Assembly (NCBI RefSeq): GCF_003324165.1
Contig: NW_025407830.1
Location: 1-64,000, forward strand
Origin: Naegleria lovaniensis
Lineage: Eukaryota; Heterolobosea; Eutetramitea; Acrasida; Naegleriidae
Direction of reading: 5' to 3'
Length of the DNA: 64,000 nucleotides
Shown piece after piece: positions 23,609 through 33,715 of this stretch (position 1 is the stretch's first letter; every line of letters begins with the position of its first letter). The position numbers and the translations under genes are program-made. The notes beneath the pieces were generated by a model. That model saw only the letters and a program-made list of their open reading frames with translations, ran no database searches and had not been told where the DNA came from.

Positions 23609-24034
23609 TTTATGGCGGCGCATCCGACGTTGAAGCGCACTAAAAACCTGTCAGATATTCGTCAAGTCAAAAATGAATATGAAAGCATAAAAAAATTTAT
23701 TCGTTGAATGTCATGCAGTAGAATTGGTAATAGTTCTGGTTTAGGGTGCTAGCAAGGATCTGTCTTCCGTGAGCTGTTCGTTGGCACGCTGTTGTTTTAC
23801 AAGCTTCAGCTGAAGCGAATAATGGTGTAACGTCCTATGGCCTCTATATTTCGTTTCAGTTTGTCTGTTGTTGCAGTAAGAACCCAAGTTGCTTCGGTTC
23901 TTCAAACCCTTGCAAACCAATCAGGAAGAGACTCACTCATTTTATTTTTGATTCCTTTGGAGTTTACTCAAATCAGCTGACGTGGGATTGACGAATATCT
24001 GACAGGTTTCTAGTACCAATTGCGCCGCCATAAA
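23609..24034. mobile_element. MITE-like inverted-repeat element (426 bp)
   Basis: The ends are inverted: TTTATGGCGGCGCA at the left and its complement TGCGCCGCCATAAA at the right. A second, longer arm follows inside on each side: AAACCTGTCAGATATTCGTC near 23644-23664 is inverted near 23990-24009. The interior codes for nothing. The GC-rich termini stand out from the AT-rich surroundings. This fits a small non-autonomous DNA transposon. No clean target duplication is seen; GGAAAGG at the left and GGAAGG at the right are only similar. Confidence 0.6.
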
Positions 24035-24272
24035 GGAAGGAAGGATGAAATATTCAAGTAGTGCCTTCATACCTTGAAAACAACTTTTCGTCAGTGAACC
24101 TTAATTTGAATGACAAGTGACAGCTAAACAATAAAAAAAAATAATGATCCTCCACTGAAGTTGTTGCTGACCCTCTCTTCCACATCAAACCTACAACACC
24201 ATCAACCCAATTCATTTCATCACCTCTCATCACCAAATAATTTTTTCCAATATTCCGAAATCAACAACAACA

Positions 24273-26713
24273 ATGAATTCATTTTCAAATTTCCAAAATT
24301 TCTTCCATTCATCATCGACCATTGTAGTAATACTACTCATCACATCACATATCGTTCTCTCCAATAGTATCACTTCAAAATCGATCGATCTTGCCACTCT
24401 TCCTCTCGCTCCTTCCACTCCTTCTTCTATTCCTGCGAAAAGTGGTTTTATTACAACTCCCAATGATGCTCAATTGTTTTATTTATTTATTCCTAAATTA
24501 GGATCGTCACAGACATCGATCGACCCGAATATTCCAATACTTGTTTGGTTGAATGGTGGACCAGGTATGTTTGTTAGTTTATATATTTTTTAATATATAT
24601 ATATATTATGATTATTGAAACTCATGACATTTTGAATTTTATATAAAATTTCAAAATCACAAATGATTGAATCATCTCCAACGCACCAATGCACACACAG
24701 GTTGTAGTAGTTTAATTGGAATGTTTATGGAAATTGGACCACTTCGATTCAAACCTTCGAAGGGTCCTTCCACCACTCAGCCGTCACTTGTCGACAATTC
24801 CATGTATTCATATACTCAATATTATCACGTCTTGTTGATTGACAATCCAAGTGGCGCTGGATACAGTTTTCCTGCTTCAAAATCTCCTGATACTGCCATG
24901 AATGTTGGTTCTCAATTTTTACTCTTTGCCATGCAACAATTTTACAATCAATATCCACAATATGTGAAAAATCCATTGTATTTATTTGGTGAATCGTATG
25001 GAGGAAAGTATGTCATTGCAATGGCCAATGCGATTACACAATATAATGAAAAGAAACTAGCCAATCAAGTTACGATTCCACTTCAAGGAATTGCCATGGG
25101 AAATGCTTGGATTGCACCAGATATTCAGGAAAGAACGTATGGAGAATTGGCCTATATTGTGGGATTGAGTGATTATACAGGATTGGTGAGTTTTTTTGTT
25201 TGAATCATGTCATGACATTTTTACCTTGTTGTTGATGTCCTGACATTTTTACCTTGTTGTATTCGTACACTGATACACTTGCATGAAATTTTTTGATTTC
25301 ATAATATTGAAAACACAGATTCGAGTCAATTCCAAGCAACATCAATGTCACGAATTCGTCGAACAACAAATGTACAAAAAAACTGGAACTGGCAGTGGTG
25401 TCTGTCAATCAGCTCTCAATGAAATGTTAAGAAATGCCGGCGGTGTCAATGTTTATGATTATCGACTTTTTGGAACTTACAGTGCATTGGGACAATTAGA
25501 AACTTATTTAAAACGAGACGATGTGAAACAAGTACTCCTTGGCGTTTCATCCATCGATCTCGCCAAGACATACCATTACGAACAATGTAGTATTGACATT
25601 TGGGACAAATTTAGAGTGGATTTTCAACAATCGTATTTGTCACAACTCGTTCCACTTCTCTCCAAATACAAAGTTTTAATTTATAATGGACAATTTGATT
25701 TGAGATGTCCAGTGTATGGTACCAATGAATATTTGAGATATATGGATTGGTATGGAAGATTTAATTTCAACTATGAACCACATTATCCAATTTATATGAC
25801 CAATTCTAATGTGAATGACCCACAAAAGGCAATTGGAATTTTTAGAAAATATGACAATTTGACACAAGTGGTCCTGTATAATTCTGGACATATTTCTCCG
25901 CATGATATTCCACAAGCTTCTTTGGAGATGGTGAGACGATTTTTAGATAACAAATCATTTTGTTCATATAGCATTGCGTATAATGCAACGGGAGGAGGAA
26001 TGTGTACAGGTACATCCATTACTACTCCACAGAATAGTATGACAAGTGACACATTATTGACACAATGTCCAAATTTATGTAGTGGACATGGCCAATGCAA
26101 CGTTGCTACTGTACCTGCCACTTGTCAATGCTCTCCAGGTTTTTATGAACAAGACTGCTCGACAGCCAAGCATGATATCACATTTGGCATGGAGGCTACC
26201 TATCGAAAAAATATTATTTTTGGAAATACCATTCATTTGTATCATTTAACAATGCCATACAATGATTTATCGAATGGACTCTTTGATATTCATGTGAAAC
26301 TCACCAAAACTTCAAAACTCGGAAAATTACACATCTATGCCTACACCAGCAATGAAACGTTTGTTGAAAATTCTCAAATTGATGAATCCAATATTGAGGA
26401 CATGAGACGAAGATTCCCATTTCATGATTTGGAAGATGTGAATGAAAAATCTCTCAACATGAATGAATTGTTCAGAAATAGAACTCGATACATCACCATT
26501 CTGCTGATTAATACGGTCGACACAGAATCCATGTATGATTTGGTGATTGAGTCTGACGTGAGTGGAAAGAAATTGAATCCCTATCTTGTCACAAGTATTG
26601 CAATCTTTTCCTTCCTGTGCATTACCATCATTGTGCTCTTCTTGATTTATGTGGTTCAATACTTTAATGACCAACGAATTTTGAGAAGCATGAAATATGA
26701 AATGGCTCAGTAA
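24273..26713 (+). CDS. Membrane-anchored serine carboxypeptidase (S10) with EGF-like module
   Basis: Three exons: 24273-24564, 24701-25185, 25319-26713, with splice phases that agree. It is a secretory or lysosomal serine carboxypeptidase that removes C-terminal residues at acid pH. The signal peptide is about residues 1-30 (TIVVILLITSHIVLSNS). WLNGGPGCSSLIGMF, split by intron 1, is the oxyanion region. LFGESYGGKYV holds the nucleophile Ser, YNGQFDLRCP the Asp and YNSGHISPHD the His, so the triad is complete. After the catalytic domain comes an EGF-like module (LCSGHGQCNV ... CQCSPGFYEQDC), a beta-rich stretch, one TM helix (SIAIFSFLCITIIVLFLIYV) and a short cytoplasmic tail. Most S10 enzymes are soluble, so the EGF-plus-TM tail is unusual. 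Confidence 0.88.
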
Positions 26714-26808
26714 TGACCACAATTTAGCAATTAAATTACGAATTCCCTGTTTATCAATTCATTGATTCAATTCTTTTCAACCACACTTCATCCACACGAC
26801 CTTCTTAG

Positions 26809-28629
26809 TTAACACAAATTGTGCAAAATGTTGGATTGATCTTGCTCTACTTTCAAAATTGCATGACCATCATCACACTTGCTAATTTCCGTGGAGAATT
26901 TTGCTGCATTATACCAATAAAAATTGGCATTCCAGAATCCACAACACCATCCAGGTTTTCCACAAGCAAAATGAGCTTTCTGCTGTTTTCCATCCATTTT
27001 CGCTGAAACACGTGACACTCCATACGAATATCTATCAAAAACTGGTCGATCCATCAACAAATATTTACAAAAGGGCATGAATGCATCTTGTGTGAGTGGA
27101 CCAACTGCAATGCTCTTTTCAAGTGGTAACTTGGAATTCACTAATCGATCATCATACCATATTGTTTTGGCAGGTTGATCCTTGTTAATCTCCTGAAGAG
27201 CTAGGGATGGTTGATAAATCAAGTCTTCTTTTTCACACAACACACTGAAACAAAATTTCAAAACAGATATGAGATGGTAGCTTGTCTTTACACCAACACA
27301 CATCTGAGCACACTCTGCAATGTAAGGAGTTCTTGGAAGTGCTGGATTCTTTTTCGCGTAGAGGTCATAGTTGAAAACATTTTGAACATGAACGGCAAGC
27401 TGGTCACTGATGGTATTCAAATAGTTCTTAGTCGAGTCGTCACCATTAGGAGATCCGAAATATCTCAATATCAATCCATGTCGATCGAAAATGCTTAAAA
27501 TAACAGCAAGTTTGTGAGTCTTGATATCAAAATATAACGCCTTTCTCAAGAGGGAAGCATGTTCCACTTTGCTCGACTCGATTCGTTTCACCATTTCATC
27601 CAATCTCACAGTAAAATAGCAATAATTTTTTGACATTAGGTTGTGCCAAGACTCTTCATCATGTCTACCCTTAAATACAAAATCCTTCTGAAAGAATTCT
27701 TCAGGGTTTGTGCTTTCTGCTGTTTTTGATTCATCTGAATCCTCCGAATCCTCCTCTGCTTCTTCCTCGTCGGTATAATCCTCTTCATCATCCATAGCAT
27801 TGTTTTTGGAGGAATTCAATGGCACAATATTTTGAAGAGGTTGAATAATTTGTTTTTCAGTCATCATTTTGTAATTCTGAATGGGAATCAAGGAAACAAC
27901 TAATTTAAATAAATTCAACCAAATTCGATCTTCTCCAAAACAATCTTGCAACACTTGTTGAATCATGTCCATGGAAAGCTCAGGAGATTCAGCAACAAGT
28001 AATTTCTTCTTTTGTCTGTTGTTTTCCGGTTGTTCGGTTAGTTGTTGTTGTTTCTCATCCAAGAATTTCAAATTCTTCCTTCTCATTGTAGAAGTCTTGA
28101 CCCTATCTTCCTGATCACTATCCGTAGCATAGCCAGGTCGACATTCATACGTTTCAAAATGTTCATGTTCTTCCGTAATGATCTTGTATGAAATTTTGGT
28201 ACTTTGAGAATGATCTTCATTCTGATCAAACAATGTACGATAAGACTTCATGGGACAAATCTTGAAAGAAGAACCCGAATTGGCATTCCGTAAATTTTGA
28301 TTTAATTTCTGTAAAAACCAATCCATTGGACCCAATTCTCTCTGAAAGATCATTCTCCATAAAACATCACCTGCACAGACTTGATTCCAATATTTACAAA
28401 CTCCAGACATGGATTTTAAAACATCAATGATATCCAAGTAGGTTCCGATCCATACCAAAGTGTCTGCTGCGAGAATGGGTTGAGTCTTCATGTTACGAAT
28501 TTCAGGAGAGAGAATTTCTTCATGAATATCTTGTTCATTATGATGTGATAATTTCGTCTTCTTTTGAGAAGGAGAGAAAGAAAATTCAGAGTGTTGTTGT
28601 GGATTCATTTTGTTGTTGTCGGCAATCAT
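26809..28629 (-). CDS. F-box protein
   Basis: 606 residues, single exon. An F-box-like helix bundle lies near residues 55-100 (LVWIGTYLDIIDVLKSMSGV, then WNQVCAGDVLWRMIF), the motif by which substrate adaptors dock onto SKP1 in SCF ubiquitin ligases. An acidic run near 280-305 (EEDYTDEEEAEEDSEDSD) splits the rest. The C-terminal domain is Cys- and Trp-containing (CGKPGWCCGFWNANFYWYN) and of no family I recognise. The target is unknown. It converges with the carboxypeptidase gene, the two stops being about 95 bases apart. Confidence 0.7.
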   Translation of the reverse strand: MIADNNKMNPQQHSEFSFSPSQKKTKLSHHNEQDIHEEILSPEIRNMKTQPILAADTLVWIGTYLDIIDVLKSMSGVCKYWNQVCAGDVLWRMIFQRELGPMDWFLQKLNQNLRNANSGSSFKICPMKSYRTLFDQNEDHSQSTKISYKIITEEHEHFETYECRPGYATDSDQEDRVKTSTMRRKNLKFLDEKQQQLTEQPENNRQKKKLLVAESPELSMDMIQQVLQDCFGEDRIWLNLFKLVVSLIPIQNYKMMTEKQIIQPLQNIVPLNSSKNNAMDDEEDYTDEEEAEEDSEDSDESKTAESTNPEEFFQKDFVFKGRHDEESWHNLMSKNYCYFTVRLDEMVKRIESSKVEHASLLRKALYFDIKTHKLAVILSIFDRHGLILRYFGSPNGDDSTKNYLNTISDQLAVHVQNVFNYDLYAKKNPALPRTPYIAECAQMCVGVKTSYHLISVLKFCFSVLCEKEDLIYQPSLALQEINKDQPAKTIWYDDRLVNSKLPLEKSIAVGPLTQDAFMPFCKYLLMDRPVFDRYSYGVSRVSAKMDGKQQKAHFACGKPGWCCGFWNANFYWYNAAKFSTEISKCDDGHAILKVEQDQSNILHNLC

Positions 28630-29008
28630 AATAGCAAACTACAAATGAATTTCCGAACTCGAAACATGTAAAAAAGGAATTTCAGATCATGTTCATGATG
28701 AACGCCTCAATGACTTTTCTCATGATTGAATTCTTATTATTGAGGTCTCGCCCGTGATGACCAAATCTTGTAAAACAAACACATTTTAAAAATGGCTAAA
28801 ATCCTTCCTAACCTTCTTCTTCGTGAAAGAATATTCATCTACTTGGCAACACTCTCTCCTCATGTAACACTCAACAAGCGGTTGATGAACATACAAATTT
28901 GAGAGAAGCGTTGTGTTGAGAAACACCCGAACATTGCAACACACAAGACATGATGATCCTATTGTCTAGAACAATTCTGCCACTGAAACGAAAAAATCGC
29001 AACACATC
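28630..29008. promoter_or_regulatory. Divergent intergenic region
   Basis: Roughly 380 bases between the F-box gene and the DUF4116 gene, read away from each other. I find no frame with coding character and no repeat. It probably holds both promoters. Confidence 0.35.
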
Positions 29009-30646
29009 ATGACCCTCAAACAAACAAACAATACCATTGATGAGCCATCAACAACAACCAAAAAAAGGAAGTTGTATTTACAACATTGCGTGTGTGTGAT
29101 TTTGTTTGATTTTTCAACAACTTTACATGATGATGACGATAATGATTCTTCGAACCTGATTTGGAAATTAGAACAATTATTGAAAACGAAATTTTCAATG
29201 CAACAAATGGGTAAAAGAAAATGGCTCGAAAATCGAGAATTGAAATATACAAATTTCTTTCCTGTGGAATTTATGAATGACAAGGAATTTGTGTTGAATC
29301 ACATTAAAAGGTTTGGCTACGGTTTACAATTTGCATCACAAGCTCTAAAACAAGACAAAGATGTTGTTATGAAAGCAATTCAACTCAACGTACTCAATTT
29401 TAAATTTTCCAGTAACGCTATTCGCAATGATCCCGAACTGGTACTGACAGCTGTCAAACAAGAAGTCCATATGTTACATTATGTCTCAAGAGATCTTCTA
29501 AACGACAAGGAATTTATGTTGCAACTCATTCGCCACAATATATTCTCAATATGGTTCTCTGACCAACTCAAGGAAGACAGAAAATTTATATTAGCTGCCG
29601 TGAAACTCGATGGAGAAATATTGCAACATGTTTCTAGTCATTTGAGAAGCAACCAAGAAATTGCATTGGAAGCTATTAAGCAAAATAAGAATGCGCTTCA
29701 ATTTGTGTCAAGACAATTACTTGAAGATTCTGATTTCATGTTACAAGCTATCAAGTTAATATTTCCAGAGTTTGAACAATTAGAAGCTTTTGATTATTCA
29801 ATGAACGAAATCATGATAAGGGTGGTTCAAGAATTTGGAACATTACTCGAATTCACATCGAATGAACTCAAGAATGATCGAGCGGTTGTGTTGAATGCAG
29901 TTCGAAATAATGGTTTGTCACTTCGTTTTGCCTCAAACGACTTGAAGAGTGACCGAGAAATTGTGTTTACTGCTATTCAAAATAATTACTTAGCAGCAGC
30001 ATATATCTCAGACAACTTGAAAAGTGATAAGAGTTTTGTTCTACAAATACTTCATCAAAATGGACATACTCTTTCCGAAGTTTCTAAAGAATTAAGGAAC
30101 GACAAAGAAGTAGTTTTAACAGCCATACAAAACAACGGATATGCACTCCAATATGCCACAGAAGAGTTGAAATGTGATAAGGAAATTATTTTTACAGCCA
30201 TTCAAAACCAGCCAAATGCTTTACAATTCGTTCCGCCTCACCTTTTTGACGACAAACAATTCCTATTAGATCTACTCGCATTTGGATGTAAAAATATTCT
30301 AGCATATGCTCCAAATGAATTTGCTCATGACAAGGACTTTGTGTTTCAACTGATTCGACATGATTGTCTTGATTCACAAGGCTCCATTCTTTCCCATGTT
30401 CAAAAGGAAATCATGTCAGAAGCTGTGAAGAAAAATGGATGTATCTTGAAATGTGCGAATTCTGTGTTGCAAAACGATCCAGAGCTTGTACTCGATGCTT
30501 TCAAATGTAATGGCTTTGTGTTGGCATATAGTGATGAATGGTATCAAAAACGGATGGAACAGTGTTATTTTGATGCTTATTTGGGCAGCTCGACAAGAAA
30601 TTCAAAAGATTTAGACACATCATCATGTCAACTTTTTATTGTGTGA
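29009..30646 (+). CDS. DUF4116 repeat protein
   Basis: 545 residues, one exon. From about residue 90 it is built of roughly 24-residue units of the form NDKEFVLxAIxxNGxxLQFASxELK, repeated to near residue 510. These match the DUF4116 family (each family unit is about two of these), which is expanded in Naegleria and some other protists. The units look like helical hairpins forming a solenoid, so a protein-binding scaffold is likely, but no function is established. The N-terminal about 80 residues are unrelated and basic. The end (SCQLFIV) lacks repeats. Its stop lies about 40 bases from the stop of the convergent small gene. Confidence 0.8.
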   Translation: MTLKQTNNTIDEPSTTTKKRKLYLQHCVCVILFDFSTTLHDDDDNDSSNLIWKLEQLLKTKFSMQQMGKRKWLENRELKYTNFFPVEFMNDKEFVLNHIKRFGYGLQFASQALKQDKDVVMKAIQLNVLNFKFSSNAIRNDPELVLTAVKQEVHMLHYVSRDLLNDKEFMLQLIRHNIFSIWFSDQLKEDRKFILAAVKLDGEILQHVSSHLRSNQEIALEAIKQNKNALQFVSRQLLEDSDFMLQAIKLIFPEFEQLEAFDYSMNEIMIRVVQEFGTLLEFTSNELKNDRAVVLNAVRNNGLSLRFASNDLKSDREIVFTAIQNNYLAAAYISDNLKSDKSFVLQILHQNGHTLSEVSKELRNDKEVVLTAIQNNGYALQYATEELKCDKEIIFTAIQNQPNALQFVPPHLFDDKQFLLDLLAFGCKNILAYAPNEFAHDKDFVFQLIRHDCLDSQGSILSHVQKEIMSEAVKKNGCILKCANSVLQNDPELVLDAFKCNGFVLAYSDEWYQKRMEQCYFDAYLGSSTRNSKDLDTSSCQLFIV

Positions 30647-30686
30647 AAGTCAACGTCCTGTCCATATCATTCACAGTATCAACTCA

Positions 30687-31238
30687 CTACCAAGCACAAT
30701 GAGCATAATAATTTCCATTACAATTCTGATATCCACATCCATAAGACCACAACATGGTCATATCTCCACAATTCAAACATTTTGAACGATGAGAATCATT
30801 CGTTCCAGGAACAATGACAAAATAGCCTATCTCTCCTTTCAACACCTTTCTAATGAATGATTTAGAATGAACCTTACTGGCCAATGCTCCATTAATCAAA
30901 TCAGCAAAATGCATTGCACGTCCACATATATGACAATTATTTTTTGTGACATGGGGACGAAACTCTGGTTGTCACGATTCTTCCAAATTCACAAGAGTAC
31001 GTATTTCTTGAATGTCTTCATCAGTCATGGGAACCATGTTTTTAGAAACTTTTATATTTTCTTCAAAATTGAAATCAGCAACTTGACGAGAAATACGATA
31101 GGCACGAGTTTTAGCCAGACCTAACTTTGCAATTCTTTTCAAGTCCTCAATGTTGTCAATGACGCCAGAAAATTTAACATCTGGCTCGGTAGTTTCAGCA
31201 AAACGACTTGCGGGGAAGATACTCAAGTGGTTATTCAT
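30687..31238 (-). CDS. Small Cys-rich, probable zinc-binding protein
   Basis: Unrecognised family. The frame from the Met at 31238 is interrupted by one TGA at 30974-30972 and then continues in the same frame to 30687. Removing the 30-nt GT...AG segment 30963-30992 takes out the TGA and keeps the frame, giving about 173 residues. The C-terminal half has paired cysteines (NNCHICGRAMHF and KCLNCGDMTMLWSYGCGYQNC, then HCAW), typical of a zinc-binding fold. The N-terminal half is helical and charged. Alternatives are TGA recoding or a nonsense mutation. The dense conserved-looking Cys pattern after the TGA argues that both halves belong to one gene. Confidence 0.55.
30963..30992 (-). other. Candidate 30-nt intron
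   Basis: It starts GTGAAT and ends CCAGAG. It contains the only in-frame stop between the two halves of the small Cys-rich gene. Its length is a multiple of three, so frame is kept with or without splicing. The donor is weaker than the GTAAGT used elsewhere here. Confidence 0.4.
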
Positions 31239-32213
31239 GTTTGATGTGAATTAGTTTTTTTATGAGGTGTAAATAGAAACAACGATTCTGTTATCGCGAA
31301 TTTAAAGTGAGCAGAATTGAAGGTCTCATCATTCGTCATGTGAGGAATGAACCAAGTTTGGAAAGGCCTTAATGAAAACAAAACATGTGAATGAAGGATC
31401 AAAGGGCATCATGTTTTTTTTCGAGGACATGATTTTAGAAAAATAGAAATAATACCGTTCAATCGTTATCTTCCAAAAACAAGAAGAAAGGCATTTACAG
31501 AAGCTGTACTGTTGGAAATTCTAGGTTGTGAAATGTAACAAGCCCTACAAATTTCATTGATATTTTGCAAGATTGATCATTGGATCGAACATAAATGAAA
31601 ACTGAAGGAATGGTTGAATTTGCACCAACGATCATTTACACATTCGTTATTCACATTTTTCAATGAGTGAACATGCTAGCATTTTGAAGCTGAGCAAGAC
31701 ATAATGAACCACAATTTTCAAAACTTCACAAGTTCCTTCTTGGAGTCATCATTGCTGTCACACTCACCATCATCCACTTCGTTTTCATCATGCAACACGG
31801 TAACATTTACATGCTGGTTATTTCCACAGTTTGACTTTTGACTTTTTTTTATAATTATAATTACTAAGGGAGAGATAGCAATGTGAAGGAATCTCCTCCA
31901 ACGAATGTGAGGCTGTACATTCTCCAAACCAATGAATGCGTTCGTTGCAACTCTCGAGATGTAAAGACCACAACATGATACTTTTGACAAAACTTCTCCA
32001 ATTGCTGATTCGTTGTTAACATCCAAAAACGAAAGTACCAAGTCATGATCGAACATTTCGTGTTTTGAGTGATTACAACGATGGTTACGATATGTTCATG
32101 CAAATATGTCTTCGATTATAATATTGAGAGTTTCATTTTGCTTTATCAGCTGTCAGCTGTCAATTTTAACAACAGCATCCGCTAAAAAAAAATACACATA
32201 CAACAACAACAAC
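31239..32213. other. Long intergenic region with one doubtful small frame
   Basis: Nearly 1 kb between the small Cys-rich gene and the Arg-rich gene. On the minus strand 32056-31718 is open for 112 residues, beginning MFDHDLVLSFLDV, with a hydrophobic patch (HIAISPLVIIII) and an acidic tail. It could be a small gene, but I recognise nothing in it and it abuts the promoter of the next gene. The remainder shows no repeats or coding signal. Confidence 0.3.
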
Positions 32214-33395
32214 ATGAAGAAATTCATCTTTGCAGCACTCCTCGCTGTTCTTTTCTTCACCGCTGTCTTTGTCAGCGCACAAGAAGTGGCCACTGAACAA
32301 ACCAACACTGAGGCCATGATGACCGAATCCGACAAACAACGACTTTTGGAAAAATTCTTACAATCCATTGCTGAGAGAAGAACTCAAGATGAAAGAAGAC
32401 CAAAAAGACGTGAATCCAGAAGACCTAGAAGACGTGAAAATAAAAGACGTGAAAATAGAAGACCAAGACGTGATTCTCAAAACAGAAGAAGAAGAAGATC
32501 TCCAATCAGATATTTGAGAGGTTTATTGAGACAAATGAGAGAACTCGGTTTGATCAAGTCTGAATCCATTGCTCAAAAGAAACTCGATCGTCGAACTGCT
32601 GTTACTTATTTGAGAAGATTGTCCAAGATTGTTCGTTATTTGCGAAGATTGGTCAGACAAGGAAAGAAGGACGAAGCTGTTGAATTGGTTGGCAAGTTGA
32701 AGACTTCTCGTAAATTCGCTCGTGCTGTCCGTATTGTTCGTACCTTGTTGAGAAAGTTGCAAAGAAGAGCTAGAAGAGCTCGTTTGGCTGCTCGTAAGAG
32801 ATTTTTGAGAAGATTTGCTCAACGATTTGCTCAAAGATATAAAAGACAACCAAGAAGACAAGTTAGAAGACCAAGACGTGAATCTAGAAGACCAAGAAGA
32901 CAACCAAGATGGGGACCAGCTAGAAGATTCCCAAGAAGAAATAGATTCAACTCGAGAAGATTGAGAAGATTCTTCCCAAGATATGATGCTCGTCCTCTTT
33001 TCGGTGTCCGTAGAAGTGAAGTCCGTAGAGAAGTTGCTCGTCAACAATTGAAGAGAAAGTTGAGAAAGTTGTTGAAGAGAATCTTCTTGAGAGAATTTGT
33101 GAGAAAGGGATTGGCTCATCGTGCTGCTCAAAAGAAACAAACTTTGAGATACAAGTTGAAGCAACAATTGAAGCAAGCTTTGAAGAAGGCATTGGCTAAC
33201 AAGTTGAAGAAGGTTGCAAAGAAGCCAGTCGTTGCTCAAAAGCCTGCAGTTGCTCAAAAGCCAGTCGTTGCCCAAAAGCCAGCTGTCACTCAAAAGCCAG
33301 CAGTTCAAAAGCCAGTTACCAAGCCATCTCCAATTACTGAAGATAACTTGGAAGCTTTTATTAAGCAAATTTTGAAGGAATACACTCAACAATAA
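32214..33395 (+). CDS. Secreted, extremely Arg/Lys-rich protein
   Basis: 393 residues. The open frame begins upstream at 32106, but the Met at 32214 starts a clear signal peptide (MKKFIFAALLAVLFFTAVFV, cleavage near SAQE), so I place the start there. The mature protein opens with a short acidic segment, then turns into an extraordinarily basic body rich in RRPRR, RRLRR and KKL runs; by eye well over a third of residues there are Arg or Lys. The tail has alternating AQKPVV/AQKPAV units (five or six copies) before a normal C-terminus (EDNLEAFIKQILKEYTQQ). It is unlike a histone or ribosomal protein because of the secretion signal. Possible roles are polyanion packaging, granule matrix or membrane attack; none is shown. 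Confidence 0.8.
   Translation: MKKFIFAALLAVLFFTAVFVSAQEVATEQTNTEAMMTESDKQRLLEKFLQSIAERRTQDERRPKRRESRRPRRRENKRRENRRPRRDSQNRRRRRSPIRYLRGLLRQMRELGLIKSESIAQKKLDRRTAVTYLRRLSKIVRYLRRLVRQGKKDEAVELVGKLKTSRKFARAVRIVRTLLRKLQRRARRARLAARKRFLRRFAQRFAQRYKRQPRRQVRRPRRESRRPRRQPRWGPARRFPRRNRFNSRRLRRFFPRYDARPLFGVRRSEVRREVARQQLKRKLRKLLKRIFLREFVRKGLAHRAAQKKQTLRYKLKQQLKQALKKALANKLKKVAKKPVVAQKPAVAQKPVVAQKPAVTQKPAVQKPVTKPSPITEDNLEAFIKQILKEYTQQ
33230..33320 (+). repeat. QKPVV/QKPAV tandem coding repeat
   Basis: About five copies of an 18-base unit (GCTCAAAAGCCAGTCGTT and variants) code for alternating AQKPVV and AQKPAV near the end of the Arg-rich protein. It is probably an extended linker. Confidence 0.75.
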
Positions 33396-33715
33396 ATGTG
33401 AAACAGTTGTTGCATGATTACAGTATTTCAACAATTTGGAAAGTGTGAATATTTATTGTGACCGATCGAACTGTTCTTGAGCTTATTAGATTTCTGTAAA
33501 AAACAACGAAAGGCCACCAATCATTTTGAAAAATTCGCGAAAATGCACAAAAACAACAGTAAGGAATCATTGGCGCTCGGAAATTTTAGAAAATCTCTCA
33601 TTCGGCTCGGAACTTTTTTTTAGAGCGAAAATGTCACATTTATCAATTGTCCAAATCCATCGCATGATTCAAAAGAATCACAAAGAAAAAAACAACTGAA
33701 CACAAATTCACTTCT
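33396..33715. other. Intergenic region
   Basis: 320 bases between two plus-strand genes. There is a short imperfect internal repeat near 33571-33620 (GGCGCTCGGAA and GGCTCGGAA). No coding frame is seen. It should carry the promoter of the peroxidase-like gene. Confidence 0.3.

Noticed and set aside
23880-23920. Possible tRNA-like arm inside the MITE-like element
   Set aside because: The GGTTCTTCAAACCC word does not extend to a cloverleaf.
24594-24608. TA microsatellite
   Set aside because: Lies in an intron of the carboxypeptidase gene and is too short to be of note.
30972-30974. TGA as a selenocysteine codon
   Set aside because: Only about 40 bases lie between the stop and the convergent gene, leaving little room for a SECIS, and the context matches no known selenoprotein. 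Kept as a minor alternative to the 30-nt intron.
32523-33434. Long minus-strand frame opposite the Arg-rich gene
   Set aside because: It is a Ser/Leu-rich shadow created by the repetitive Arg/Lys codons on the other strand.
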